The notes under the pieces: model-generated
Databases searched by the model: none
Told to the model about the DNA's origin: nothing
Seen by the model: only the letters and a program-made list of their open reading frames with translations
Assembly: GCA_022592445.1 (NCBI GenBank)
Contig: JABYQR010000376.1
Location: forward strand, 1 to 42,002
Origin: Cytidiella melzeri
Taxonomy: Eukaryota; Basidiomycota; Agaricomycetes; Polyporales; Irpicaceae
Direction: 5' to 3'
Length of the DNA stretch: 42,002 nucleotides
Shown: piece by piece, positions 18,769-27,954 of the stretch
Position numbering within the stretch: position 1 is the stretch's first letter
Layout of the letters: every line of letters begins with the position of its first letter
Translations under genes and position numbers: made by a program

Positions 18769-21355
18769 ATGTCAACAAGCAGAAGCCAAGGCTCTCGGGA
18801 CGGGCAAGGACGAGGGCGGTTGCAAGACTGCTTGCCTCGCCACCCCCAAAATCGCACAGACCGTGCAACATCCCCTCGTCGCTCACGCGAGGATCACCGC
18901 GCAAGCGGCTCACGGGACTCACAACAGTCCAGAAGAGAGTCCTCCCGCTCCTCACAGAAGCGTAGGAAAAGCTCCTCACCGCCGTCTGGCGACGACAACA
19001 CACCTTGGGCCCACATCCCAGGTGTAGGAGTCGTACAGCCTATTGGCTGCCCCATTTGCTCTGACTGGATGACGCACAGGGCCAGCCATGCCCAGTCCAC
19101 CTCATTCAACAACGCCCTTATGGCGGAACAACAATTACAATCTCTGCCTACACGGCAAAATTGACGGGACACCGTCACAGCACCACAAGCTGACTCGCGC
19201 GAGCTTGATCGCCTCTGTCAGGAGAACGATCGGCTACGCGACGACGTAGACTGCTTACGGCACAACTGCGACTACTACCTAGAGGAGCTGCGACATTGCA
19301 AGGAACACCTCAGCGGGACCGAGGACGCTCTGGGCCGTTCGGAATCCAAACTCAAGTATTAGGAGTTCAAGAGTGAGGATCTCCGGAGGGAGCTTGCGCA
19401 GCGTGGACGTGCACGATCTAGGGAAGTGGTGTCGAACCGTTTTGCAACGGTCGACGGAGGATCTCAAGAAGCAGATCCACCACTTCGAGATCACTCGCGA
19501 CCACTACGGAGAAGGGCGGGATGAGTGGGAGGAGGATTGGAGCGAATACAACAACGAGCCAATCACAAAGCGTGGGGCAAAAAGGGCTCGTGCGAAGGCG
19601 AGGAAGGAGGCGGAGGAGTACGACCGCCAGATTGATGAGAAGGAGAGACAGTCAGGTCCGTCCAGGACTTCACACCCGGAGGCAACTCCCCCGCGCGCAC
19701 CCTTAGAGGAGCGCATGACAGTTGACGAGACTGAACCTCATGAGGCAACGCCTCCACCAGTATTGCTTGCAGAGCGTATCACACCCGCCCCGCAAGGGGC
19801 TGCACTGGCACAACGACTGGGGCCAGCCTCACAGCAACGGTCCCCAACTATCGATTGGTATCGCGCCCCGGGAGCCAGGGACCCCAACGCCCACGTCCAC
19901 ATCAGCAACACGAGCGTGTACAACAGGCTCATCCCACTGAGGGACCCACAGGGCGTACCGATAATCATCGGCCCCGACGTGGTGAACCGAGGATATCGCA
20001 TTATATACGGTATCCCAGTGGATTGTGAGGACCGCCTGCCAGACGTGCCCCCGAACAAAAACATGATCAATCCGATCACAGGGGTGAACTGGACGAAGCA
20101 CGAGCTGAAGCTCTACCCCTACAGGTTCCCGGGCTACCCAGCCCACTGGCCACTAGGCCACCAGACCGAGTCTGAGCGGCACGGCTTCACGACTGGTCTA
20201 GGGACCGTACGTCAGGGTGCCGTGGGACCTGACCGCACGCGCCTCACATGCGTGAGGCCCAGTCTGCTGAGGCAGCTCGGCGACAGCCGCAGAGCTCTGC
20301 AGCTGTACGCGTCAAATGGACAGAACCCGGGGCACTGGCTGTTCCCCAGGACCGTCGGCAAGGTTAGGCACCTCCGCAACGTTGCACACGATCAGTGCAA
20401 CTCTGAGGCTTACGAGTTCTGGAAACTCTACGTCCATCACTGCAACCAGGTCCCCCGTGATCGACAAACGGCTGCCGAACAGGAAGCCGTGAGATAGTCC
20501 CCACCGAGGCCTACCTGGTACCCACTGCCAGACAGGACTCAGCAGCAGGCTGAGAAGGGGAAGAAGAAGAAGAAGGCAAAGACGTCGCATGCAGGTCAAC
20601 CCGCTGCCTCGTCCACGTCCTCACCCCCTCGACACAACCCCTTCGCGCCGGGACCGTCCACGCGCACGCACGAGAAATGGCTCGCCAGCATTGAGAGCCG
20701 ACCACCTCCCTCCGGGCCATCCAACATGATGCGCCTACCACCACGCGCGGGGCAACCCGCACAACACACTACTCGCGCAGGGCAACCTGCAAACCATCCC
20801 CCTCGCCGGCAGGCGAACACTAGGCCCGCACCCCCAATGGTGCCCACGAGTGACCCGGGCGCAAGTCTAGCACCTCAGGTCATCGAGACTTGGATTCATT
20901 ACCTCAACGCGAACCCAAACGTTGAGATCCCTGGAATCAAAAGGGACCCAGTCACTTGCCGAGTAGGAAACTCGGACCGTCTCAGGGGGATGATCAGAGT
21001 CGCCCGCCTGGGACCACCGTCCTCGTTGACCACGCCGTCCATCGAGTTCATTTGAGCTCTCGTCGCGGTTGGCAAGGAGGAGATCGAGCCCACGGCATTG
21101 CAGCTGTTCGAGACAACTGCCATGACCAAAGAACCCACGGAGGACAATGTCCGTCGATGGCTGCGTGGGGTGACAGGTGAACTACTGTCCCTCGACATCA
21201 AAATCATCACCTCGCTACAGGTCACTGAGATCAACCAGTGGCTGTCGGCCGTGTTCCCGCGGGATTCACCCTTGTCCCCCCTGCCACCTTTGAGGTCACC
21301 GTCACCCTCTGACCACGGCTCGGAAAAGTCAGAACCATTGGGCCCTACCATGTAG
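18769..21355 (+). pseudogene. gypsy-2 copy A: third ORF (ORF3), function unknown
   Basis: A true ATG at 18769 begins a frame of about 860 codons when breaks are ignored. Order: an Arg/Ser-rich basic start; a possible zinc site C-X2-C-X5-H-X3-H at 19048-19089; TGA 19162-19164; a strong coiled coil (about 19195-19420) rich in E, R, L and D; TAG 19360-19362; a frameshift between about 19380 and 19440; a highly charged Glu/Lys helix; a Pro-rich linker; and a folded-looking region (about 19830-20490). TAG 20495-20497, a Lys/Pro/Arg-rich segment and a further folded part with TGA 21053-21055 follow, ending at TAG 21353-21355. It sits where env would be but has no membrane segment. I recognise no family. 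Confidence 0.7.
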
Positions 21356-21450
21356 GGACCCATCATTGCATACAATCGGCCGCAAGGCCACACTACACAC
21401 ATCATCGACTGCTGGTTCTTCAACTTCCATCGCATACCCGATGTCTCGTC

Positions 21451-21461
21451 TAGGGGGAGGG
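21451..21461 (+). other. Polypurine tract of gypsy-2
   Basis: A purine run, AGGGGGAGGG, directly abuts the 3' LTR start TGTTAGGG at 21462. This is the normal position of the plus-strand primer. Confidence 0.7.
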
Positions 21462-21746
21462 TGTTAGGGCTTGATACATGTGCGCAAGCACTACCTGATG
21501 CGCAAGCATCCTGTGGCCAGATCAGTGGATCTGGCCTTTTACTCGTACTGATTAGATAGTGGGCCAGCGCCCATTGTGAGAAAATAGCATGCCACATATA
21601 GTAGTACTACGCAGTAGCAGATCTCAGTATTTAGGACTGAGATCTGGTAGATTTAGAGGACATCTTTTTTATCTTGTACATACGTAGGTTCCGAATACAT
21701 ATCGGTCATACTTACCTTGTGTGCATCTAAGAAGACACCCCTTACA
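21462..21746 (+). repeat. 3' LTR of gypsy-2 X (285 bp)
   Basis: It starts TGTTAGGG and ends CCCTTACA. It has seven differences, all transitions, from the 5' LTR in copy B (36843-37127), or about 2.5%. Two strong hairpins are present. At 21515-21536 a 9-bp stem GGCCAGATC/GATCTGGCC has a 4-nt loop. At 21618-21646 an 11-bp stem CAGATCTCAGT/ACTGAGATCTG has a 7-nt loop. GTAGTACTAC at 21601-21610 is a perfect palindrome, and TGCGCAAGCA occurs twice near the start. Confidence 0.93.
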
Positions 21747-21751
21747 GATGC
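21747..21751 (+). repeat. Target-site duplication of gypsy-2 X (GATGC)
   Basis: GATGC follows the 3' LTR of copy A. Its reverse complement GCATC lies at 37128-37132, next to the 5' LTR of copy B. Read in element orientation both are GATGC, so the two LTRs belong to one insertion although they now sit in differently oriented copies. Confidence 0.85.
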
Positions 21752-22604
21752 CCCCCAAGGTTTCACAGTGCCCGTTCACCAGGTCGAACTCGAGCGAGCA
21801 AAAGGCGCGGTATTTCGACAAATTCTGCACATTGTCCAGAGAGTCATTAGATGCAGTAACAACAGTGGCCAAGAAGTTGGGTCCAACAATAGAATGAGGA
21901 GTGAACCATCCTCTTTCAGGTACGCTATCGAGTTGTGTTCTCAGTCGTGCAAGCAACTGATCAATGTGTGAACCGGTTAAGCGAGAGTTTGACAAGTACG
22001 CATGCATGTGGTCCGTAACGGTTGTCAACGAGCTCGATGTGCGTACAGTTCCCCGCAGTGTATCATCCCATCCTAAGTAGGCCAGGTTCTGCTTTAGTAG
22101 CTCCATCGCCTTACGCCCATGTGTACAACCTTCCATCCAGTGCTGTGCCCACTCCACTCCCACCTTCCATGTCTGCCGAGCAACCCGGACCCGGTACGCA
22201 TCTTTCCAGTATGTTACCACCCACAACGGGAGACGTCTTGGTACGTCAGATCCTTCGAGTTGATGCGCAGCATGGATGGATCCCGCCAGTACAGCCGGGT
22301 GTTTTCTCAATAAAACCTTCTCTAGGGCACGAACGACCACAATCGGAGGCAATGCGAGCTGCTGTAGATGTTGTGGCTGAAATGTTGAGCTTGGCTGCTC
22401 AATAGAAATCCAAGCCTCTGGGTGGTACAGCTCTGGACTGAGGATTGGGCAAGGGCCAGGTAGGATTGAGAACCGCATAAGCGACCCGATAGGAAGTGAG
22501 TCGGGTGGAAGGATAACATTTCGAACCGATGCTGGAATCTGAAGCACAGTCTTAGCTGGTGAAGGCAATTGAGTGAGGTCAGTGTTGTCTTGTTCAGTAG
22601 CCAT
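21747..22604 (-). pseudogene. Ulp1-like C48 peptidase gene, N-terminal half
   Basis: A true ATG (22602-22604) opens about 286 residues up to the gypsy-2 LTR; the extra residues after that are LTR read-through. Contents: a variable N-terminal region, then a segment with W-V-E-type helices and a region typical of fungal Ulp1-family proteins just before the catalytic His (H-I-D-Q-L near 21950, V-G-P-N-F near 21880, ending L-G-G-I). Joining it to 37133 after removing one 5-bp duplication restores the frame and yields the expected strand before N-H-Y. It is a host-type gene, or one carried by an older DNA transposon, killed by gypsy-2 X. The family removes SUMO or related modifiers, but fungal expansions may have other roles. 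Confidence 0.82.
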
Positions 22605-23061
22605 GGATGGGTGAGAGACTGATGAACCACGGATTTCATTTGCACTTAGTGTGGAAAAGTGTTAGGCTTTTGCGAGTCGGGATTTAGGCCCCGCCGCATG
22701 CAACACAATGAGACAAGGCCGCTCAAGCTTTGAGTGGTCCACTTGAAAGGGTTATGGACTCATGTTTTTGTCACTTCCGCTGTCCACATTTTTTTCACAT
22801 GTTCTAAATACGGTCTGGAGCTCTCTATTTCTTTAACTAAGTAAATCCGACCGAGTTGTGGTTTGCAAAAATGCAGTGGCCACGGCTCGCATCTGAGCGC
22901 TATGTATATCCATATACGGCCGCTGCAAATATCCGAAATCAGCGCCTATTTTACTCTGTTACGCTTGTATGTTGTTATAACTAACAGTGTCACACGTCCC
23001 ACCTACCATATGTTGTTAAAATCTAACTTCATACACTGTCACATGTCACACCCGGCCCCGC
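22605..23061. other. Upstream flank of the Ulp1-like gene
   Basis: No coding frame is supported. This should hold the promoter of the minus-strand Ulp1-like gene, with a pyrimidine/AT-rich stretch around 22780-22850. TGTCACA-type motifs recur at about 22988-22997 and 23036-23050. They may be the edge of a small element or of the copia-3 scrap, and I could not define termini. Confidence 0.35.
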
Positions 23062-23916
23062 TATGGTCGAGATAGTACAGTACCTCTTGTCGAATATTTC
23101 TTTCAATATTATCAAGTCTAAACTTGACAACTCTGAGATCACTGGTGCAAAGTACATCTGGAACACCATGAAGAAAGAGTACACATACTCGAGAGCATGG
23201 TTGCGTTCAAGAATTTGAACAATCTGGTCTTTGATGAAAATCAAGAAATATGTCCTCAGATCAAAAAGTATCAGACCATGATCAAAGATGTTGCTACTGC
23301 TGGTCTCACTCTTGACAACAAAATGAAGGCTTTCCTGTTGCTGGGAAAACTTCCTCCTTGATATGATCTTGCCTTATCTGCATACATTGGCACTATTGAT
23401 GACCTGATAAACTTGCCTTTGAGTAACATCATTCCTAAGATTGAAGCCGAGGAAACTAGGCATCCATCTAACGAGGCAGGCACTTCTGCTTCGAGGATAA
23501 CTCAAGTCAAGTGGTTCAATACAGGTTCAAAGAGGTGTGACAGATATGGCAAGACCAATCACTCTACCGAGGAACACTGGGACACTAAACCGTCTAATGA
23601 CAATACTTAGAAGAACAAGTCGTCTGGAGCGCAGAACAATCAGCAGCAGAACCAGAAGAAACAGGAGAACAAGAATGGGAAAAAGGATCAGAAGGGAAAA
23701 GGAAAAGCACAAGTTCAAAGTGTTAAAGTAGAAACTATGCCTGTATTCAAAAATGCGTCTTTTGAAATGATCACTGGTTCACTCTATTCCCCGCACAAGC
23801 GTGATACTGTCCAATGGCTTATTGACAGTGGCGCGAGTAGCCATATCACTAACCAATATTCTGACTTTGTACAATATTCCGCTGTAGTAAAACCCGGATT
23901 CTGTGTTCAAATATAC
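23062..23916 (+). pseudogene. copia-3: gag and protease-start fragment
   Basis: A Ty1/copia gag relic. The gag helices carry a TGA near 23361. Next is a zinc knuckle at 23536-23577 whose residues are C-X2-Y-X4-H-X4-H: the second Cys is Tyr and the last position is His. A Lys/Gln/Asn-rich basic segment with a TAG near 23608 leads to the copia protease motif W-L-I-D-S-G-A-S-S-H-I-T at about 23815-23850. The sequence is cut at about 23916 by copia-1. The closest visible relative is copia-2 on the right, which has the same knuckle-basic-protease layout. Confidence 0.75.
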
Positions 23917-24168
23917 TGAGACTCAAGTTGAGACTCTGCATTGATTGCGCGCTTAGCGCCAGTAGTTACCGTATATAACACTTACTCTGATCAATGCATG
24001 ACTACCACTTTTGATCCCTATCTCTTCGTCTGACCACCACCTTCACCTAAGGCTCATTGTCGTGCACCACTGCTCATACCTTTCTAATAGGTTATGAGCC
24101 CCGCTTAAGCTCATTTCCTCACTCAATTCCACTTCTCTTCTCCTATCTCCTCTCCTATCTCCCAGCTT
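23917..24168 (+). repeat. copia-1 probable 5' LTR and leader
   Basis: TGAGACTCAAG at 23917 is the best candidate for the LTR start, and the end should be just before the primer site at about 24088. A pyrimidine-rich leader (24104-24168) precedes the gag ATG at 24169. Only one LTR is in the window, so the borders are approximate. TATATAA at about 23973 may be a TATA box. Confidence 0.45.
24089..24102 (+). other. copia-1 primer-binding site (half tRNA-iMet)
   Basis: AGGTTATGAGCCC is complementary to the anticodon arm of initiator tRNA-Met (GGGCTCATAACC...). Drosophila copia and yeast Ty5 prime from such a cleaved half tRNA. It lies at the expected place, between the LTR and gag. Confidence 0.6.
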
Positions 24169-25920
24169 ATGAGCTCTGATCACACTGATCAGCCTCAACT
24201 TCATCGTTCCACCAGAGAGCGTCACCAAACGAACTTCCTCAGAGGTACTGCACCTCAATCTCGTCTTAAGAAGACTACTCGCAGTAGGAAGACTCCAGAG
24301 TTCACTCCTACCCCTCCTCCTGAAACTCCTATCTCTTCCCCCCTCACTACGCCTACTTCATCATCCATGACGACCAGGACAACTGAAGTCAAGCCTGTTG
24401 CATCCTCCTCCTCTGCTCCAGTAGCTCAGACTACTACTGACGAGGACACGATGACCTCTGTCCCCCCTCCTGCTGTCCAACAGGAGGAATCATCTACTCC
24501 TCCTGCACGCCTGGTCTCTGCACCCCCAGCTGATCGTCGTCGCACCCCTTTCGATACCCTTCGTGATGACTATCAACGTCGTCAATCTCGTCATCCCACT
24601 GCTCAGGGTGACGACAGCGACAATCCCATGGACGACGACAAGAGACGCCGCAGGCAGCGAGGCAAGAAGGCATCTCGCCGCACTCCGTCTCCTCCTGGCT
24701 CTCCCTCTTCTTCTGGCTATCCTGAGCCATCTCATGCTGGGAATACTTCCTCGCACTCGGCACGCTCTTTGTCCGAGTTACTTTCTTTCCCTCCTGCTCA
24801 GGACAGGGACTTCTCTATGTCCATGAGCAACATTAGCAAGGCTTTCTCCGATGTTGGGAAGCTTACTGGTCCTGAGAGCTGGCCAATGTGGAAGTTCCGC
24901 GTCGAGACTGCTCTCAACACTATTCTCAACTTCTACGCGCTCAGAGGTGGCTCGACAGTACCAAGAGAGGTTACTGGAGCTGTCTTCAACATCATGACTG
25001 GCCACATTGGCAACTCTGTCATGGCAAACTACCTCAATGAGTCGCAGCCGCACACTCTCATGGAGAAGTTGCGCAAACACTTTGATCCGAAGACTACTGT
25101 CTCGGATGCAAATGAAATCTTCCAGCTTTTCCATCTTCGTCGTCCTGTTCACGAGATGGACAAACTCCTCGACGATGCGCTCAACCTCGTTGGCAAACTC
25201 GCTGCAAAGGGGATTGATATTCCCCTGTATATCTTCTACTCTGCCATTGTCGGCATCATACCCCCTCCTTACAACACCACTCGCGCTAACTACGAAGCTA
25301 GTGTTTGTGCTTCTACTCCAGTCGGACAGAAATTTGACTATAAACCAAATGCTCTCATCGCTGAGCTCTGCCGTGACTTCAACAACTGGCGTCTCACCCA
25401 CCCCCTCAAGGCTTCTGAGTCTAAAGGTTCCACTTCGCTTGTCCCTCGTGACAAGCACACTACACACGCTCCCTCAGCATCTCACGCTAAGGGCAAGCAC
25501 GTCGGGCGATCTGCAAAGACGACTACCACTGCGCGCACCGCTGCTGCTCCTTACACAAAGGAGAAGGACACTCGGGGCCATGTTTCCAAAGTGAGCTGCT
25601 ACAACTGCGGTGAACTTGGCCACACCACGCCAATTTGCCCTAAGCCCTGGACTGAGAAGTCCAAAGCTGCCATGAAGGCAAAGGGTATCACTCGCAAGAG
25701 TGCCAGTGTCACTTCTCGCGCGAAGAAAGAGTCTGCCGCTGCTGGCTCTTTCATGCTACTGGCCTCATGGCCAACTCCACTGCCGCCGCTGACTCGGACG
25801 ATGAGGTCCTCGAGCACCCTCACTCCGTGCCTGTTTTCAACTACACCCAAGGCAGTGGCAGCACCAGTCAGAGCGCATGGGTCGCGTCTCTCTCTGATGC
25901 GGACGTCAAAATGCACGTAA
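24169..25920 (+). CDS. gag: copia-1 Gag
   Basis: A 583-residue open frame from a true ATG. The N-terminal 200 residues are disordered and rich in Thr, Ser, Pro and Arg. Next is a copia-type gag region (about 24850-25400, with W-P-M-W-K-F-R-V-E and L-M-E-K-L-R-K motifs) and a basic linker. A canonical zinc knuckle C-X2-C-X4-H-X4-C lies at 25597-25638. The last 50 residues overlap the protease frame and are probably not native Gag. It is uninterrupted, in contrast to the gypsy gag genes. Confidence 0.85.
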   Translation: MSSDHTDQPQLHRSTRERHQTNFLRGTAPQSRLKKTTRSRKTPEFTPTPPPETPISSPLTTPTSSSMTTRTTEVKPVASSSSAPVAQTTTDEDTMTSVPPPAVQQEESSTPPARLVSAPPADRRRTPFDTLRDDYQRRQSRHPTAQGDDSDNPMDDDKRRRRQRGKKASRRTPSPPGSPSSSGYPEPSHAGNTSSHSARSLSELLSFPPAQDRDFSMSMSNISKAFSDVGKLTGPESWPMWKFRVETALNTILNFYALRGGSTVPREVTGAVFNIMTGHIGNSVMANYLNESQPHTLMEKLRKHFDPKTTVSDANEIFQLFHLRRPVHEMDKLLDDALNLVGKLAAKGIDIPLYIFYSAIVGIIPPPYNTTRANYEASVCASTPVGQKFDYKPNALIAELCRDFNNWRLTHPLKASESKGSTSLVPRDKHTTHAPSASHAKGKHVGRSAKTTTTARTAAAPYTKEKDTRGHVSKVSCYNCGELGHTTPICPKPWTEKSKAAMKAKGITRKSASVTSRAKKESAAAGSFMLLASWPTPLPPLTRTMRSSSTLTPCLFSTTPKAVAAPVRAHGSRLSLMRTSKCT

Positions 25921-26288
25921 GTACTACTACTACCATTCAACCCTATTCCACTTCACTTCCACTCCTTGCGACTTCATCATCTGATGAGTCCGTTCATGTC
26001 ATTGATACAGGTGCAACTATTCACTGCACTCCTTATCGTGATATACTCTTTAACGTACACTCTGTACCTACTGTCTTACTGACTGTTGCCAACTCAGAAC
26101 AAATCTCGTTGAAATTCGCCGGCGACATGGTACTGGAAGTGGAGCAGGAAAATGGTACGCCCTCTCAAATACTGCTAAAAAATGTCTACTACAACGCACA
26201 GCTACCATTCACTTTAATCAGTGTATCAAAATGGACACTGATTATTGTTTCTCTTTCTATTGAAATGTTTGTACTATATACAATTTGA
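25656..26288 (+). pseudogene. copia-1 protease region
   Basis: This frame is one base behind gag and open from 25656, so it overlaps gag by about 265 nt. It encodes an acidic linker and the protease motif V-I-D-T-G-A with Asp at 26004-26006. I saw no canonical slippery heptamer in the overlap, so a mutation is as likely as programmed -1 frameshifting. The frame ends at TGA 26286-26288. Confidence 0.7.
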
Positions 26289-27657
26289 ACTCGTCTTGTG
26301 TAGCTGTGATTAAGAAAACGAATGACTTATACACGTTGTCTTCTACTCGAGTGACATCTTTAGCAAGCGTGCATAAATCTGGTATAACAATGCTTGAACT
26401 TCATAAAAAACTCGGTCATATAAGCTACTTCCAGATTAAAAACTACTTGAGACGTCCAAGCTCATTATAACAACTCATATAACTGATCGTACGGAAACTC
26501 CGTGCGAAGACTGCATCATGAATAATATTCATTGCAGTCCTGTTCCTATAACTCGTACTTCGCCATTGGCTACTTCCTTCGGTGACCACTTTCATATCAA
26601 TATCTTTGGGCCACTACCCACTGCATCGATTACTGGTCATTATATGTACTGGTTGACTATTGTCGATGACGCAACTAGATGGCTCACTCTCACGCCATTA
26701 AAAACTAAAGATGACACTTTTACTCAATGGATTATCTTCTCTACTGAACTACTGACGCAGTATAACATTCGCGTTAAGACTCTACAATCTGACAACGGCA
26801 ATGTTTTCACTGGTACAAATATGACCAACTACTTAAAAACTCAAGGTACAATACCCCGACTTACTGTGCATGATACTCCTGCACAAAATGGTGTTGCTGA
26901 ACGAACACACCAAACTATAATGAACTTAGTTCGTGTAAACCTGCATACTACTTCTTTACCGAATAGATTGTGGTGGTACGCTGCGCTTCATGCAGTATAT
27001 CTCTTTAACTGTACTCCTCGCTCTCCACTTCAGTTTAAAACACCTTACTTCAAATGTTATGGCACTAATGCTAACCTTGATGGACTGCAAACTTTTGGTC
27101 AGCCGTGTATTGTCTATGACGAATACTGTACCAATAAACTTGCGCCTAAGGGCAAACGAGCTGTTTGGATAGGTTTTGCTGAGCACTCTAAAGGCCACTA
27201 CGTTTACTTCGGGACACGCGTAGGCGTTGAACGAAACTTGCAATTTGTTGACTCTATGATACAAATTGAAGGGGAGAAAGAACCAAACATCGTGAAAACC
27301 ACAATCGAAAAACAACTTGAACTTGAGGAAAATCCTCATGTTGAACCTATGGACATTGACAAACCGGATCCTACTGGTCCTAGGCGTTCTACTAGAATTG
27401 CTAAGCCTTCTTGCAAAGCTAGAGGTTTAGACTACGATGAAACTGAAACTAATATTGCATTTTACTTAACTGAGTTTAATGCTTACTACACCGAAGACGT
27501 TGGTGATCCAGTTACTTATCAAGACGTACTCAAACATCCTCTCAAGGATGACTGGCTCAAGTCTTTGAAAACTGAGGTTGATACGCTTGAACAACTTGGA
27601 ACTTGGGAATACTGTATCCCACCTGCTAACGCAAACATCACTGGCTCTCGCTTTGTT
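26289..27657 (+). pseudogene. copia-1 integrase
   Basis: The pre-integrase segment (L-E-L-H-K-K-L-G-H near 26397-26425) is followed by stops and frameshifts up to about 26517. The core frame from 26518 has the first catalytic position as Asn (H-I-N-I-F-G-P, about 26597), the second Asp kept (L-Q-S-D-N-G, about 26785) and Glu kept (N-G-V-A-E-R, about 26890). The C-terminal part has the copia R-S-T-R motif (P-R-R-S-T-R, about 27380). The frame runs on into RT and stops at TAG 27658-27660. Confidence 0.85.
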
Positions 27658-27660
27658 TAG

Positions 27661-27949
27661 AAAACCAAGTATGAACACGGCAAAGTCACTAAACTGAAAT
27701 CTAGACTTGTTGCGCAAGGATACTCCCAACGCGACGGTATTGACTACTACTCGAACGACTTGTTTGCACCAGTTGCTCGCATGAGTTCTATACGCTTCAT
27801 ACTTACTTTTGCGGCTTCACTACACTTTGAGATCACTCAACTTGATATAAAGTCTGCATATCTCTACGGTAACATTAACGAAGACAAAGATCTATACCTT
27901 TGTCCACCACCTGGTGACTTACTGCCTAACCTGCCTAGTGGCTGGGTAC
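27661..27949 (+). pseudogene. copia-1 reverse transcriptase, N-terminal fragment
   Basis: It shows the start of the copia RT domain: K-S-R-L-V-A-Q-G (about 27700-27722), the block around D-L-F-A-P-V-A-R (27753-27780) and Q-L-D-I-K-S-A-Y (about 27838-27860), with the motif A Asp present. It breaks off after W-V-L-C, where copia RT normally continues with the K-A-L-Y-G-L block. Confidence 0.85.
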
Positions 27950-27954
27950 TTTGT
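27950..27954. other. Rearrangement junction with 5-nt microhomology (TTTGT)
   Basis: Left of this point the sequence is copia-1 RT, and right of it is gypsy-2 copy B. The matching gypsy-2 sequence in copy A (ACAAA at 20055-20059, plus strand) diverges immediately beyond. TTTGT fits both the copia RT codons and gypsy-2, so it is shared. There is no LTR end and no target duplication here, so this is not a transposition boundary. Confidence 0.85.

Larger units (their letters stand above)
14268..20059 (+). repeat. Arm A of a 5.8-kb near-perfect inverted repeat
   Basis: It is the inverted match of 27950-33741, with every matched pair of positions summing to 48009 (no net indel). The differences I found are 16577 C against A, 19496 C against T and 19768 T against C (copy B read on its own strand). 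The left boundary is sharp: the last mismatch of the diverged zone is 14267/33742, with about seven mismatches in the preceding 80 bases. The right boundary coincides with the copia-1 junction. The spacer is 7.9 kb. Confidence 0.93.
14186..21746 (+). mobile_element. gypsy-2 copy A: protease to 3' LTR
   Basis: This continues the gag interrupted at 2564, after one copy of CCACG. Order: end of gag, protease, RT-RNase H, integrase-chromodomain, ORF3, purine tract, 3' LTR. From 14268 to 20059 it is the inverted twin of 27950-33741 in copy B. From 20060 to 21746 it has no partner in the window apart from the LTR. The part left of 14268 differs from copy B by about 7% and so belongs to a different insertion (Y) from the part to the right (X). 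The full-length element is estimated at 10.9 kb from the two copies combined. Confidence 0.9.
23917..27949 (+). mobile_element. copia-1: Ty1/copia element, truncated in RT
   Basis: The order is LTR/leader, gag, protease, pre-integrase, integrase, RT, which is the copia order with integrase before RT. It inserted into copia-3. It ends abruptly at 27949 inside RT, about 150-200 residues before the YVDD box would come, where gypsy-2 copy B begins. RNase H and the 3' LTR are missing from the window. The reading frames carry several stops and frameshifts. Confidence 0.85.

Noticed and set aside
23917..24168. Exact borders for the copia-1 LTR
   Set aside because: The 3' LTR was lost at the rearrangement, so there is no second copy to align. 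The coordinates are best guesses.
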